Shown here one piece after another: positions 1 to 11,819 of a DNA stretch of 64,000 nucleotides. Under the pieces are notes generated by a model that made no database searches, had not been told where the DNA came from, and saw only the letters and a list, made by a program, of their open reading frames with translations. The stretch spans positions 19,727,946 to 19,791,945 of the forward strand of contig NC_079148.1 of assembly GCF_945859685.1 (NCBI RefSeq), written 5' to 3'. Origin of the DNA: Eupeodes corollae. Taxonomy: Eukaryota > Arthropoda > Insecta > Diptera > Syrphidae. How positions within the stretch are numbered: the stretch's first letter is position 1; each line of letters starts with the position of its first letter. Both the position numbers and the translations under genes were made by a program.

Positions 1-103
1 TTGGTCAAATAAATCCATGTTTTTTAGATAATAGAATCGAAAAATGTTAAGAGGTATGCAAACAAATTAATAAGGTTTTTAAAAAATAGCAATGTAAGAA
101 AAT

Positions 104-620
104 GCTCTGTAATGCGACCCACACCAACTTTCCATCTTTGCCCGTTTGTCGATTTTTTCTAAAACTTTAAAAAAATATTAATAACAATATTTTGTATAAG
201 ATCCAAAAATTTGAAGTTAATATCATTCTTTTTTCTTTCTATTTGGTACGAAAACTGTCTCTTATCAGTTTTTGTTGTAGGTTTACATGTTTTGTTACAA
301 AAATGGTCTTGATACAAACTGACTATCGGACTTTTTTTTTTTAATTTTAGCAAATGGTAAAGGCAATAAATTCTATAAAATAAAATTAAATTGTATGCAA
401 TATATTTAATTTTTGCCAATGTTTTCGAATCGGTAATAAATTGTTCCTAACTTTTAGTAGTATTTATTTTTGTTTTTTCTTTTGTAAAAAAAAACTTTTA
501 GTTAAAACTTTGTTATATGTCAAAAACGTTATACAAAATTATGCTTCTTTGGTATTACGCTACATTATATGTAAAGTAGAACATTTTATTAAAGGCGCTA
601 GCGTTATTGGTTACTGAGAT
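104..620 (-). mobile_element. Family A repeat copy A1, degraded
   Basis: Reads in reverse relative to the family reference at 16437-17657. It opens with a decayed form of the fixed end (ATGCGACCCACACC, then CCGTTTGTCGATTTTT). It then runs through monomer-like T-rich sequence (AAAACTGTCTC, GTTTTTGTTGTAGG) to the conserved segment around GTCAAAAACGTTATAC and GGTATTACGCTACATTATAT near 520-570. The hairpin terminus is not recognisable. There is no coding capacity. The call rests on matching the order of short landmarks by eye. Confidence 0.55.
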
Positions 621-624
621 GTCT

Positions 625-1680
625 TTTCTTCCAAAACCAAAACGCCCAATTCCTAAAATTTCGTAAGCCCAAAATCGGTCATACAACCCAAAAAACACAA
701 AGCTTATATCGGAATTCCCAAATTGTAAGTTGTCATTTAAGCCAAAAGAATTTTTAATTTGGGTTTTATGATAAAAAGGTTGCCCTTTGTGACAATTGTT
801 TTGCGCATCTATTGTTCCTTAGGTCTTACCACCCAGTGATATATAACCCAAATCATATAATGACATAAAGCCCAAAAAAAAAAACGTCGTAAGAAATATC
901 ACTAAGAAAAGTTCACAAAGCTCAAATGAAATGTCATATCACCCAAACCGACTTTCAATGTAACGCCCAAATAAAGAAATTTCCTAACCCGCAAAATATT
1001 TTAGGTTTGTACCGTATAAACAGTGAGGTATGTATGTGGGTTCACTTTAGGATTTAGGGTAGTTGTGGAATTGCATTTCTTTGCAGGATATGGATTTAAG
1101 GAATCTGGATAAACACAACCTCGAACCTATACCCGAAATCCTATAGTAGGCCGAAGAAGGAGGGGGTTCTTGATGCAGCATGCCCCCCTAAAAACGTCAT
1201 TGTTTTTACGTCATAGTGCTCATTGCTAGCCATGTGAGCAACCAAGCCATTTTGTTTGTTTCACTTGACTTTATTACGATTTTCAAAAGAAATAAAGCAA
1301 TACATATTTGTTATGCTTTCTTGACGTTCCGAGTTTTTTGGCGATTCCACATTTTTTTCGTTTAATGCGTTTGGGCGATACAATTTAAAACTCAAAATGT
1401 CACAGTATCCAAAATAAACAAAAAATATGTCAGAATGCCCTTCTTTTAGCCAGTATGACAATTAGTAATTTGAGCATTATGATATTTAAACTTTTGGATT
1501 TTTAGCATCTTCTTTTGAAAAAAGTTTTTGGGTGATAGGGCCATTTTTGGGTTATATGACATTTTTAACATCTTGTCGTTATTTTACTGGGAAATAAGAC
1601 CAAACGCATCTTTTTTTTTAGAATTTCATAGAACCCACAGATTAAATAATATTTCCCAAAATGTACAACAACAAAATATC
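625..1680. repeat. Degenerate short-period repeat with inverted halves (fold-back-like)
   Basis: From about 645 to 1000 the motif CCCAAA recurs roughly every 18-30 bases, often preceded by GTCATAT-type words (for example GTCATATCACCCAAA near 937 and ATAACCCAAATCATATAATGACAT near 843). From about 1370 to 1660 the same words appear mostly reversed (TTTGGGCGATA, TTTTTGGGTGATAG, TTGGGTTATATGACAT). The middle, about 1010-1260, is unrelated and richer in GC. This resembles fold-back elements whose long inverted arms are made of short tandem units, but no clean outer boundary or target duplication was found. Confidence 0.45.
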
Positions 1681-2189
1681 AATAAAGTAGTTTTATGAAA
1701 AGACACAACGCCAAAAAAATCAGTTTTTATCAATCTAAGCGGCAGTTTTTGAACGTTTCTATTCCTTATAAAAAAATACAGATTAGATTTTTCTAGGTGC
1801 ATTATCTTACGTCAACAACAACAATTTGAATAGAATGCAAACATTTTCAAGCCAATACTTTCATCTAATCTTGAAATATTCGAGTCGAACATCATTCTCA
1901 AATTCATAGAAAACTTACTTATGGATTTAAAAAAAATGTTAGTAAATGTTCAAAACAATATTTTCTTATTAAATAAAATTAGTTTTAAGGGAATATCAAT
2001 AATTTAAATTTAATATTTACGTTCGGTAAAAAACCATTGCTTAAATTTTTTTCAATGTCAAAAATTTTATTTTTTGTTGCATGAAATTATTTAAAAACTT
2101 ATACAATTTTTTTGTTCGTAAAATATTCGAGATGATAGAAATGTTTTTGTTTTTTTAAAAAAACATTAATTGATTTTTTTTTAAATTAT
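1681..2189. other. AT-rich sequence, nothing recognised
   Basis: No convincing frame, terminal repeat or RNA gene. Some T-rich words resemble family A monomers, but too weakly to call. Confidence 0.4.
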
Positions 2190-2345
2190 GTACATCCCGA
2201 AAATCGGTATCCCGAACGTACGTTTACACACACTCACATACATCTCTATTTAAATCTTTAAGTTAGATTCTATGCTCTAGGGTCCTTGAAACGTAAAATG
2301 TAAAATTTGGAATTTTTCATTTCTGGGTAGTGAAAAAATTGACTT
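2190..2345 (-). mobile_element. Family A fragment A2 (hairpin-proximal part)
   Basis: Contains the family landmarks in reverse: CCCGAACGTACGTTTACACACACTC, then TCTAGGGTCCTTGAAACGT, which in better copies lie within about 150 bases of the hairpin terminus. The hairpin itself is decayed. No other part of the element is clear. Confidence 0.45.
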
Positions 2346-4864
2346 GTAAGAAAGAAATATAATTTTAAGCTTAAATAAATTAAATTCAGAAATAAAACTT
2401 CTCTGAATATGATTTATTGTCAAAATTTGTTCCCGCACTCAAGCATAAAAAAAATACTTTATTTTGTTTTCTTTTCAAAGTCCATAGTTAAAGTATCTGA
2501 ACTACACTTGTATGTTCTCATATATGTTATGTTTAGCAAAATACCTAAATAAACTTTAATTTCTTTTATTTTTAAACAATTTGTTGAATGCATGCATACC
2601 CTCTGCTTGTATCTACGTTTAATTAAAATAAAACAGTATAATTGAATTTCTAGAATATGGATTTTTGTTCCCCTCAATTCTACAAACAATTTCTTTTCTA
2701 TGTGCAAATAAATAAAATAAAGAAATAAATCCAATTAAAATTTCATGGGCTCATGAACTGTTTTTATTCTTTTTCTTTATTCAACAGTTTTTTTTGAAAA
2801 TTAAATTATTATCCTGCAAATTGTTTACTTTTATTCAGTTTTGAGCTTCTGCAAAAAAACTAACCCCAATTTATTCATTCACGGAACTAAATTCAAATTC
2901 CCCCATTTAAAATTTGGGGAACGTTAACAAAGTTTTCAAACACAAAATGAAGTGTGAATAAATTAAGTGTTAAAATAAAATTTAAAAAAAAGTAAATAAT
3001 AAAATGGCTTGAATACTGAACAAAACTGACACTAAAATTGTGTCTAAAATTTAAGATTTTTTTGTAAAAAAAAAAGAAAAATGTTGTTTGCAACGAATAT
3101 CCTTAATTTCCTGTAATTCTAAAACACCGCCATTCATCTTACTATCTCACTCAGTAACAATTTCTTATTCTTATAAATTATATCGATATCGATAGACTAG
3201 GCCCTTTTGCAACCAAAAACATACTCGAATATATAGGTTACCCAAAACACGTGCGAAGGGTTCCTTTTTGTTTGCCTTATCTTAACCAAAAACCTAACCA
3301 CCAGCCTACAATAATATAGGTACTTAATTCACTTTGGGATTCAGTCGATATTAGAGCCGTGCAATTCCATCTCCACAAGCTCGTTAAATCGTTTTTGGTT
3401 ATACCTTTCAGATATATCGATACCTATATGGATACAGGTTTAGTATTTATTTATCTCGGTTAAGGACGAAGCTTTATATCTCCAAAGGGAATCTTAAACC
3501 CTCTCGACTTTTAGATAGTAGATACTATACCATATCACCACCTTCCTGCAATCAGAGAAGAACCATTAATTTCGGTAATCGATTCCTGCTGCTACTGATC
3601 CTGCTTTGAAATAAACAACAAAAAAACACTTGATTGACATCCTTAAAGCTTCTTATATACATGGATAGGTATATAGAGATAGAAAAGCTGATGATTGAAA
3701 CTGAATACGCATTCAAAATCATCGACATTCTTTGTCTTTTACACTTTGTGATTAATTAAGCGGTTCTTTGATGCTATTTCTTTCTATTTTCTTCTTTTCT
3801 TTTTGCATGTGTCTTCGTTCACGTTTAATTGAAAGTCAACAACCTTCTTCTCTTTTACATACACACAGCTATGCCCGAGATAATAGGAGCATTTCTAATT
3901 TTTGTTTTAATAATGAGCGCAAATTCAAAATTTTTTGTGTATCTTTTATATGGCAAAGTGGGTTAGAAAAAAAGGAATGGGTTAGAAAAGAGGTTTCGAA
4001 TACATTGGTTTTGAATTCCTGAACACTTTAATGCAGTTAAAGACCGAGCAGAATGTTGAGGAATTCCACATTCGTGTTGTACGACTAAAAAACGAATGTT
4101 TGTACTTCACAGTAGAAACCACAGCTTTATTCGAGAGTAAATTGATAGGCATTCTTAGAAGCACCAGTATTACAGTTAAAGAGCTAAGAAAAAGATATAG
4201 CTTTTTATTTAACCAGAGCATAATACGTTCAGTACACTCAGTTTGTAGAAATTTAAAATTTAGCTCGTTAAAATAAACACTCTAAGAAAAATCTCATACA
4301 AACTCTATTCAAACTTTCAAGTACAGAGATTTGTTCTTTAACCGTACTACGCGAATGTGGATTGTAGAATGTTTACCTTGATTTTGAAACTATGTCTAAA
4401 TTAGTTTAAAAACCAAAAGTTGTGCGTATTCTGCATAGAAATCTAATTTGAAGTTACATTATCTTAAGAAAGTGCAATCGCAAAAAGATATGACTTTAGG
4501 ACATAAAAGATGGGTGGAATGTACTTTAAACTTTTGAAACTAAAAATAATTTATATTTTTTCGAAAACCCAAACTAGTTAAGCAATTGTTCAAACTTGGA
4601 GGTAAACCATAATTCCTTGAGGTAACTTCTGTTGAATGACTGGAATATGTGTCCGATTCTTGTTAAAGATTGAATGGTTTGAAATAAGTCGTATATGTTT
4701 GTATACGTTTATATGGCGTTTATATGGCGTTTTCAGCTGGATAACTATCCCAAATAAAGTGTATTATAAAGAACGTTCTGATTTCTAAGCAACGCAATTT
4801 ATGCTTTTGACCGGAATTTCATTTAGAACCATAGCATTGAGCACAACACTTCAATGAAATTCGT
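2346..4864. other. Unique-looking AT-rich sequence without recognised genes
   Basis: Only short open frames, none with a recognisable domain or supported splice structure. 3170-3560 is less AT-rich and carries TATCGATATCGATAG and further ATCGATA words, but no gene or element could be assigned. At 4706-4728 an 11-base unit (CGTTTATATGG) is present twice in tandem. Confidence 0.5.
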
Positions 4865-5311
4865 GATGATTTTCCAAATCTATTATCCATATTTTCAATA
4901 CTCATTAAAAACTGTACATAGGATTTCATAAAATTTTCTAAAAATCTTCATAAGTTGTAAGATGTAAAGATGTGATCTTGAATAAATCTTAAAAACAATT
5001 TTCGTTTTTGTAAAAATATAAAAACTAAGTTGAAACCGGTTTTTAAAATGTAATCACTTAAAATTGTCTTTAACATTAAAAATATATTTTAAAATTCCGA
5101 TTTGATAAAATAATTTATTATGTTACTAATTTTCCAAAAAAAAATCTCATTACTTATTCTTCACCTGCCACACATTAACCTTAAGAGAATGCTGAAGATT
5201 TTATGCTTAAAACAATTTTAACAGAAAAGCTCGAAACGGTTTAAAAGCAAATTTTGATCTTATTATGAATTCGTAGTCTTAAGGTTACAGTACCAAGGTT
5301 TTGAAACATGT
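4865..5311 (+). repeat. Repeat B copy B1, left part (interrupted by family A)
   Basis: Matches the uninterrupted B copy at 34735-35330. Shared landmarks are ATCTTCATAAGT followed by a decayed GTAAGAT/GTTAGAT, and a GAAACGGTTT-type word followed by an A/T run and a decayed TTATTGTAACGAATC. The right part resumes at 6157, after family A copy A3. Function unknown; no coding capacity. Confidence 0.5.
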
Positions 5312-6156
5312 TTAAAAAAGAGGCTTGGCGACCCACACCTGTAACTTCCAATCACGTCTGTCGATTTGTCTTGCTTAAAAGTTTGTAGGTTTTGTGTTTT
5401 GTTAAAAAAGCTGTCAGTTGACTTATTTTTAAAAATTTTAAAACTACTACTGCTACAATTATTGTTGATATTTTGCATACGAAATAGTTTGATTTCGAAA
5501 TCAATTTTTGTTAACAAAATTTTTGGTCGTCAATTAGCTTTTACAAATTTTAGTAGAATTTCTTAAAAGTTTTTATTTCTTATATATGAATGAATGAAAT
5601 GAATTTAAAGTCAATATCTTCTATTGTTTAAATTTTTGAAAAGATATTTGAGTCCGAAATGACATACTTTTAGAAATATTGTTTTTAGGTTTTTATTTTG
5701 TATAAAAACACTGTCACTTCGATTTTTCTCAAATGTTACCAGAAGTCAAAAACGTCATCTTTCGTTGGACAAAATTATTTTGGAGATGAAATCATTTTTT
5801 TTTGGTATTAAAAAACCATTAATTCTATTTTTCCAAAAATATACTAGCTTGGTATCACGTACCAATATAAAATTAAATATTTAATTCAAGTCCCTAGCGT
5901 TATTGGTACGACGTGAGATATTTTGGGTTAACCAATAAACACCTTTTTTTAAATTGCTATGGTAAAAAAAAACCACCAACTAAATTTTTTTGAAAGTCCC
6001 CTCTGCACGAAATTTAATGGAATTTAATATCTCTACTGGTTCTTGAGCTATGGACGATGAAAAAACTTCCGAACGTACGTCTACTCTAGGAACCTTGTAA
6101 CGTCGAGAAATGTCAAAATTTTTCATCTCGATTACAATAACTTTCTATGGGAAGTC
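5312..6156 (-). mobile_element. Family A repeat copy A3
   Basis: Reverse orientation. It starts with AAAAAAGAGGCTTGG and GCGACCCACACCTGTAACTT. It passes through CGATTTGTCTTGCTTAAAAG, one to two monomer units, the segment GTCAAAAACGTCATC/TTCGTTGGACAAAATTATTTTGG, GGTATCACGTACCA, TTCTTGAGCTATGGACGATG and CGAACGTACGTC. It ends at a mutated hairpin (AACTTTCTATGGGAAGT). The core is much shorter than in A4-A6, so several monomers are missing. It sits inside repeat B. Confidence 0.7.
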
Positions 6157-6425
6157 AAACATTTAAAACACATATAGTTAAAATCGGAGTTTGGGCTGAA
6201 ATCAGCACTAAAAATGGATTACTCAAAAACATTAAGGAATTACATTCAAGCTTTTTCAAGAGTTCGGATAAAGTCAAATGAAGACCTACAAGTCATTTCA
6301 TAACTAAGAGAGGCACTTAAAATGTATCTCGAAGAAAAAGATTTGTAATTTGCAAAAATTACCATACAATTCATTGATAAGGGATAAGTTGTGCTTTTAC
6401 TTAGCCTTAATAAATTTATTTTTCG
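6157..6425 (+). repeat. Repeat B copy B1, right part
   Basis: Resumes B after the A3 insertion. Landmarks shared with 35080-35330 are AATCAGCACTxAAAAxT, AAGCTTT/TTTGTAxTTTG and AAGGGATAxxTTGTGCT followed by a decayed TTAGCCTTA. B ends near 6425. Confidence 0.5.
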
Positions 6426-6552
6426 TTTTTAGAATGGCATATTTTAAAAACCTCATTTAAAGCTGAGATTCGAACTCATTACACCTTAATCTTAAAAAAA
6501 AGTTGTTGTTTTTTCACCAGATAAAAAGTAATTTTGTCGACCAGTGTAATTC

Positions 6553-6868
6553 AAATCAAATCAAATGGGGTGCAACAGTCCGTTGTGAACCAGGGCCTAG
6601 TGACTTACAACTGTCAACCATTCCTGTGTGCGAGTACTGTTGTCAGGAATGGAAGGGACCTACAATTTTAGGCCGAATCCGAACGGCTAGTTCGAGAAAA
6701 CACTTTTTCATGACAAGAATTACTCTTGAAGGATTTGTCAATTCCTCGCAAGAGGCAGTACCCGCGAAAATTATTTTTGTTTTTAAAATTAAGGTGAAAC
6801 ACTCAGGGATTGAACCCAAGACCCCTTGCATGACAGTACAACGCACTAACCATCATGCCAAGGTTAAT
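6553..6868 (-). mobile_element. tRNA-derived SINE, copy S1
   Basis: Read on the minus strand it begins with a tRNA-like head. A box A-like TGGCATGATGG (plus strand 6850-6860) is followed by GTTAGTGCGTTG, and box B is GGTTCAATCCC (6806-6816). These are internal RNA polymerase III promoter elements. A ~200-base unrelated body follows and ends GTTCACAACGGACTGTTGCACC, with a short (ATTTG)n tail at the plus-strand left end. Three further copies lie at 28776, 58150 and 62830, all on the minus strand. Apparent open frames across it are incidental. Confidence 0.75.
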
Positions 6869-8989
6869 TAGCACCAAATAAAATAAATTGATATTTTTTG
6901 TGTAAAAGTATTGTGTTGGGAAATTTTAATTAAGTATTCCTTATTTTATAAGCCAGTGTTTTATGAATAACTCAACAACATTACAACCAATAATTTTTTT
7001 TATAATCACAAATAAATATTCATTCAAATGAAAATGTAAAATTAACAATTACCAACAATTAAGTTGTGTTCCTATTTTTTTAACCGTAGCTGTATATCAT
7101 ATGAGTCACGATAAAAGAGTATTTTGCACACGTGGTTGAGTTCGTAAAGAATAAATTACCATACATCAGATATCCACAAAATCCACATATGTGGATGTGG
7201 AGCATTTACTCAACTTACATAGAGGTTAGGTATACTCTATACTTCAACCCTTTAACTATTCTACTCGTCGTAGTATGTTTGAAAGAGGATTTCTATTGAA
7301 ATCCTTTTTGTATACCTTTGCTATTTAAAATCGAAGAACGTGGCAACATTTTTGCAGGATTTTGCTTTCAAGTTGATGTTGGCGGCTGATATGGTAAGCT
7401 TTGGCAGATAGGTTATAGGATATTATATGAGGTACAGAGTAAACCTCTCTGCCTAAGTTAAGCCTTCGAGGAATTTATTAAACCAAGTGTTTAACAAAGA
7501 AACAACCATGCGAGTAAAATGTTTCCATTTCTTTTTTTTTTTTGATAAACATGGTTGCTTTTGAAAGCTTAATATGGGAAATTTAAATGACTATATGACT
7601 ATCTACCAACCTACATATATTTACATATGGAGCTCATAGCTTATGTGGTTTTGTATAAATGAGGTATTATTTTCATGTAAACCGTTTTACATAGCAACGT
7701 GAAGGTATCTATAGAAATTTCAAAAGCATAACGCACTGTTGATATTTAAATGTAATGTAAGTCGTTGAACTTCCATACAGCGTTTTCTTTGGCGGGATTA
7801 AATATTAATTGGATTTTTATTCAAAAAATACAAAAATAAATGAAACATTCTGAGGTAACGTAACGGTTTCTTTGTAGAAATAATAAATAAGAGCTATTTA
7901 GTATTTATTAAAAATATAAAACTATTGATAAGACTAGGTAGGACTTATCACCTGAGTTTTAATTGATAATTTTAAACAGCTTAAAGATAAGATTGAAACA
8001 TTTTTATGGTTTAAGCTCTTTTATAATTTTATGAACGGTTTTGGTAAAAGTTTTTTTTTCAGGATTCTTAAAAGTTTCCAATTAGTACTGTAATATAGAC
8101 TTTCGGATCGAAAAATGTATGCAAGCTCAAAATTTGTTTTCATTTCAGAAAATTGTAATGCAAATTCGAATCGTAAAATTAACAGTTTTTAATGATTCAT
8201 AGAAAAAGTGTTTAGGTTAAAAAACGGTCTCATTGTTATCATCTCCGATGTTTGCTATTTTTTTAGGCAATCGAATTTTCGAACATCCCTTAACAATTTT
8301 CAAATGCTTTTATCTTGTTTTGCTTCCTTTTTTTAATGCAACAAGTGCAAGAATGTAAAAATATGTATTTAGCATTGAAATTGTTTTCATTAATTAGTTT
8401 TTTTAACTTAACTTTGTTTAATCAAAGTTAATTTTTAAAACCCTGTACAGAAGTTTTTTAAAGAAAATGAAAGTAGCTTGGCTCTATGGAAAGAATTATA
8501 CCGTAGTTATGTCCTATATTTTTTCTTTTTGGCATCCACTAATCCTCGTTTCCGAACTCATAGAACTTCATTTTTTTAAAGTGTAATCTACCTGTATCTG
8601 CCTAAGCGTAAACAGTGTAGACAGGCCTGTTTCTAGATAAGGCGTTTTAAGTGATAAAATAAACAATTTTTCAATATCCTCATGTTCGACAATTTCGACC
8701 TGAGCAACGCAGTTTAGAGTAGGCTTTACAACAGCATTAAATATTTTGTATTTCGCTAAAAGTTTTACACGGTTATTTAAGAATAAATTTTTAAAGAGGT
8801 TTTTAAAGTTTCTGAAAGACGTTTGTTAAAATCAAGTGATCAGATTCACTCATTGGTAACTTCTAGACTTGATCCATTGTAGCGGACTTTAGCTGAACTT
8901 AAAAACATCATGACTTTTAATTTGTCTGTGGCGTGAAAAGCTTTCAAAATTGTTTTTCAATAAGAACGCTTTAAACGTTTTTTTAAAAA
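6869..8989. other. AT-rich sequence without recognised features
   Basis: No long frames, transposon termini or RNA genes stand out. Likely intronic or intergenic, given the host exons further right. Confidence 0.5.
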
Positions 8990-10229
8990 AAATTAAAACG
9001 GTTGTGAATATCAATAAAATTCTTTATTTCTGAGAAGGTACGTTCGATGGCAGTATGTATGGAACTCGATTACTTTTGCATGGCCACCACGGGCACGCTT
9101 GCAAAAGTCCAGACGTTAAACACAATCTTCGACGGTTTTCAAGCATAAATCGGCCGATACTGCTGGAATTTCACGTTCAATATGCGAACGAAGTTAATCA
9201 ATCGTCGCTAGCTTGCATAGACCACAGACTGGTAGCCCTAAGGAAATAGTCTAATAGCGTCAAATCGCTCGACCAAAGCCGTCAAGCAGCTGCGCCATTT
9301 TGTGAGATAATAGGTTCCCCAAGCTTGGTTTCCGATAAATTGATTGTGGCATTCGCTGTGTGGCTTGTGATGCCGTCACATGTACTCCAAGTCCATATCC
9401 TCCAAATGGGGCCAAAAATATTCGGTTATCATTGAACGATACTGATCCCCATTCACAATATTGTGTCGGTCATGATCATCTCGGAAGAAGTACGGCCAAT
9501 GACGCCGCCGGCCAGCTTATGCGCAGTACACCAAACCCTAATTTTTGTCGGTATACAATGATGACTCATGGAGTACGTGTGGATTGCTGCCTGACCAATA
9601 CCGCATATTTTGTTTATTGACGAAGCCATTCAGCCAGAAATGAGCTTAATCGCTGAAGACGATCTTTCAATGAAAATCCGAATCATTTTCAAGATGTTTC
9701 TCAGTCCAATTCACAATCATACCACGCTTCTGGTGGTCAAGCTGCTTCAGTTGTCAATTCTTCCTCAATTTAATATTGTAAGGATGTAGGCCAAAATCTT
9801 TTAGCAAAATTCAAAACAACGACGTCATAATAGTGATGCCCAACGCTTCAGAACAACACATTTGGGCTTTCTGCAACTGAAGCCTCTACGGCAATAATAT
9901 TCTCGACACTACGGGCACTTTTTTGTGTCATTGGTTCTATCTATAGATTAAAATTTATCCACTAGACGCTCAATTCCTTATTTGCTAGGACGATTATGTC
10001 GACCATAAATTGGACGTAGCGCTCTTAACGTTGAGGACACTGACTCCGGATTTCTCCAGTAAATTTTAATAATTTCGACTTGCTGCGCTGTTGACTCTTA
10101 TATCTTTCCATCATGAAATGGCAAACCTTACTGAAGAGAAATGTTAAAAGAGCGGCAACAAATATGGCGCCGTTTGCTTTCCCTGTCGCTCTACGCGAGA
10201 GACGCTATCTCTGTTGAAAAACCCTGTAT
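8990..10229 (-). pseudogene. Dead DD41D mariner transposase, copy M1
   Basis: Read on the minus strand, the right side encodes an N-terminal helix-turn-helix segment with LRPIYGRHNRPS, as in the better copy at 61625-62709. Further left come NGDQYRS-like sequence and a second catalytic region resembling DGITSHTANATINL, followed by SSDLTLLDYFL. From that aspartate to the aspartate of LLD there are 41 intervening residues, the DD41D spacing of the rosa-type mariners. Many stops and frameshifts make it non-functional. The right end reads as a plausible terminus near 10229 (ACAGGGTTTTTCAACAG on the minus strand). I could not find a matching left terminus. Confidence 0.75.
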
Positions 10230-11819
10230 AAGTGTGAAAATATGAGCAACTATTGAAAAGGGTCTTCTGAATCCAAGTTAATAGTCTATATTGTAAGAAT
10301 TGACCCATGTTTATAGTCTGTTGACAAGTACATCACAAAATTATTTTGGCAGGACATTTATGAATGGAATGCCTCGATAATTTTCAAAACTAGTAAGGTC
10401 TTCTTTCTTGTGGATTAGAAAAATCACAGAATTTTAAATGATGAATAAACGATGGTACTTCTTCTCCTCTGATTATTTTATTGAATCAAGATTCAAGTTG
10501 AGAATAAAGAGTAACGGCTCCAATCATGAAGAATTCGGACAGAATCCAGGTGCTTTTTGCTATTTTTACATTTCAAGACATGGAACAACAATCGATGCAG
10601 TTCCTGTCCATATTTCTATTTTTTTCCATTCGAAAACGTATGCATCTAATGTGTTATAACATATGCCTTTTGTCTCGGTCTTACAATAAACCACAATGCT
10701 TAAACTTAATGTAACAATAAGATGGACAATTAACTTTGTCAATGTGCAATATAAACAACTTCTGAAAATGGTCCCTTATTTCACTTTTGTAAAGTGCTCT
10801 TATTTCACTTGGCCTAATCTCACAGCATCGGATTATTCAGTAGTTGTCAAATCTAAAAATAAAATTTAAACATAAAACCAATTTAGTTTTATTTTTAAAT
10901 AATAATGTTAAATATGAATGAAAACTCAGATGGAACAGTTACATTGAAAAATTCTGCTTTAAAAAACAATTTTCTCAGCAAAGCTTCCAAATCCTTTGTT
11001 TTTTTGTTTCAAGTTACTCCCGCATATTCCCAACATGAGATTTGTTTTCCTTCCCTATTTTTTCTTCAATCTACCTCCCGCTTATTTTTCAAATGTTTAA
11101 ATACCACAGAAATGAAAAATAGTAAATTCGAGGAAATAAAAAACGGATTATCATACATTTATATATATACATTTTACATTTAAAGCCATTAAGCTGAAAA
11201 ACCTCCACTTATCCCTGAAAAAAAGATTGGAAAAACATGTGTTTTTAAATGTCAGTCTTTTTTTCACTCCCCTTTTAGGAAAAGTTAGTTCCCTCCTTCC
11301 ACAGGAGGAAATAAAAAGTCCGCAACTTTTAGGTGTGGGCAAGAAAAAAGATATGTAGGGAGATAAGGGAGTGAATTAAATTCGGAAATTTAAAGAGATT
11401 TTCTTTCCCATCAATAAATATTTTCAAGAATCAATGTAAGTTTTTGTTTTTTTCGTATGGGAGATAGATCAAATAATCAAAAGAAAGTTAAGATATGTTT
11501 TTAAGCAAACAAAAATTCGCTACGTAAAAAAAGAAGAATAATTGTAAAAATGAATCTGGAATGCTACTAACCCTGATAACTTTTCATTGCCCATTCCCAT
11601 TTTATTTAAAGGGCTTTAAAAAGTATGCACTAAAAAATTTGTCCTGTTGAGATTCGAGACATTAAATCAAATTAATAGTATTTTTAGTAGAACTTTGATT
11701 TTTGTAAGAATCAAATGAGTCAGTGAATTTTTTAAAACGCGTATCAAATAATGAAATAAGTTTTTAGTTAGTATCTCTTTTAGGTCTTAACATATTCAAA
11801 TTGAAAACCATTTTTTACA
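10230..11819. other. AT-rich sequence without recognised features
   Basis: Only short frames with no domain similarity. A 12-base word, CTTATTTCACTT, occurs twice about 28 bases apart near 10770-10810. Otherwise nothing is seen. Confidence 0.5.

Noticed and set aside
4031..4276. 81-codon frame with a vaguely retrotransposon gag-like start (VEEFHIRVVRLKNEC).
   Set aside because: No zinc knuckle, protease or neighbouring pol sequence, and an overlapping antisense frame of equal length. The resemblance is too weak.
6800..6866. Minus-strand tRNA-like sequence with boxes A and B as a genuine tRNA gene.
   Set aside because: It is followed by a SINE body and tail, recurs at four sites, and does not fold into a full cloverleaf by eye. 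It is a SINE head.
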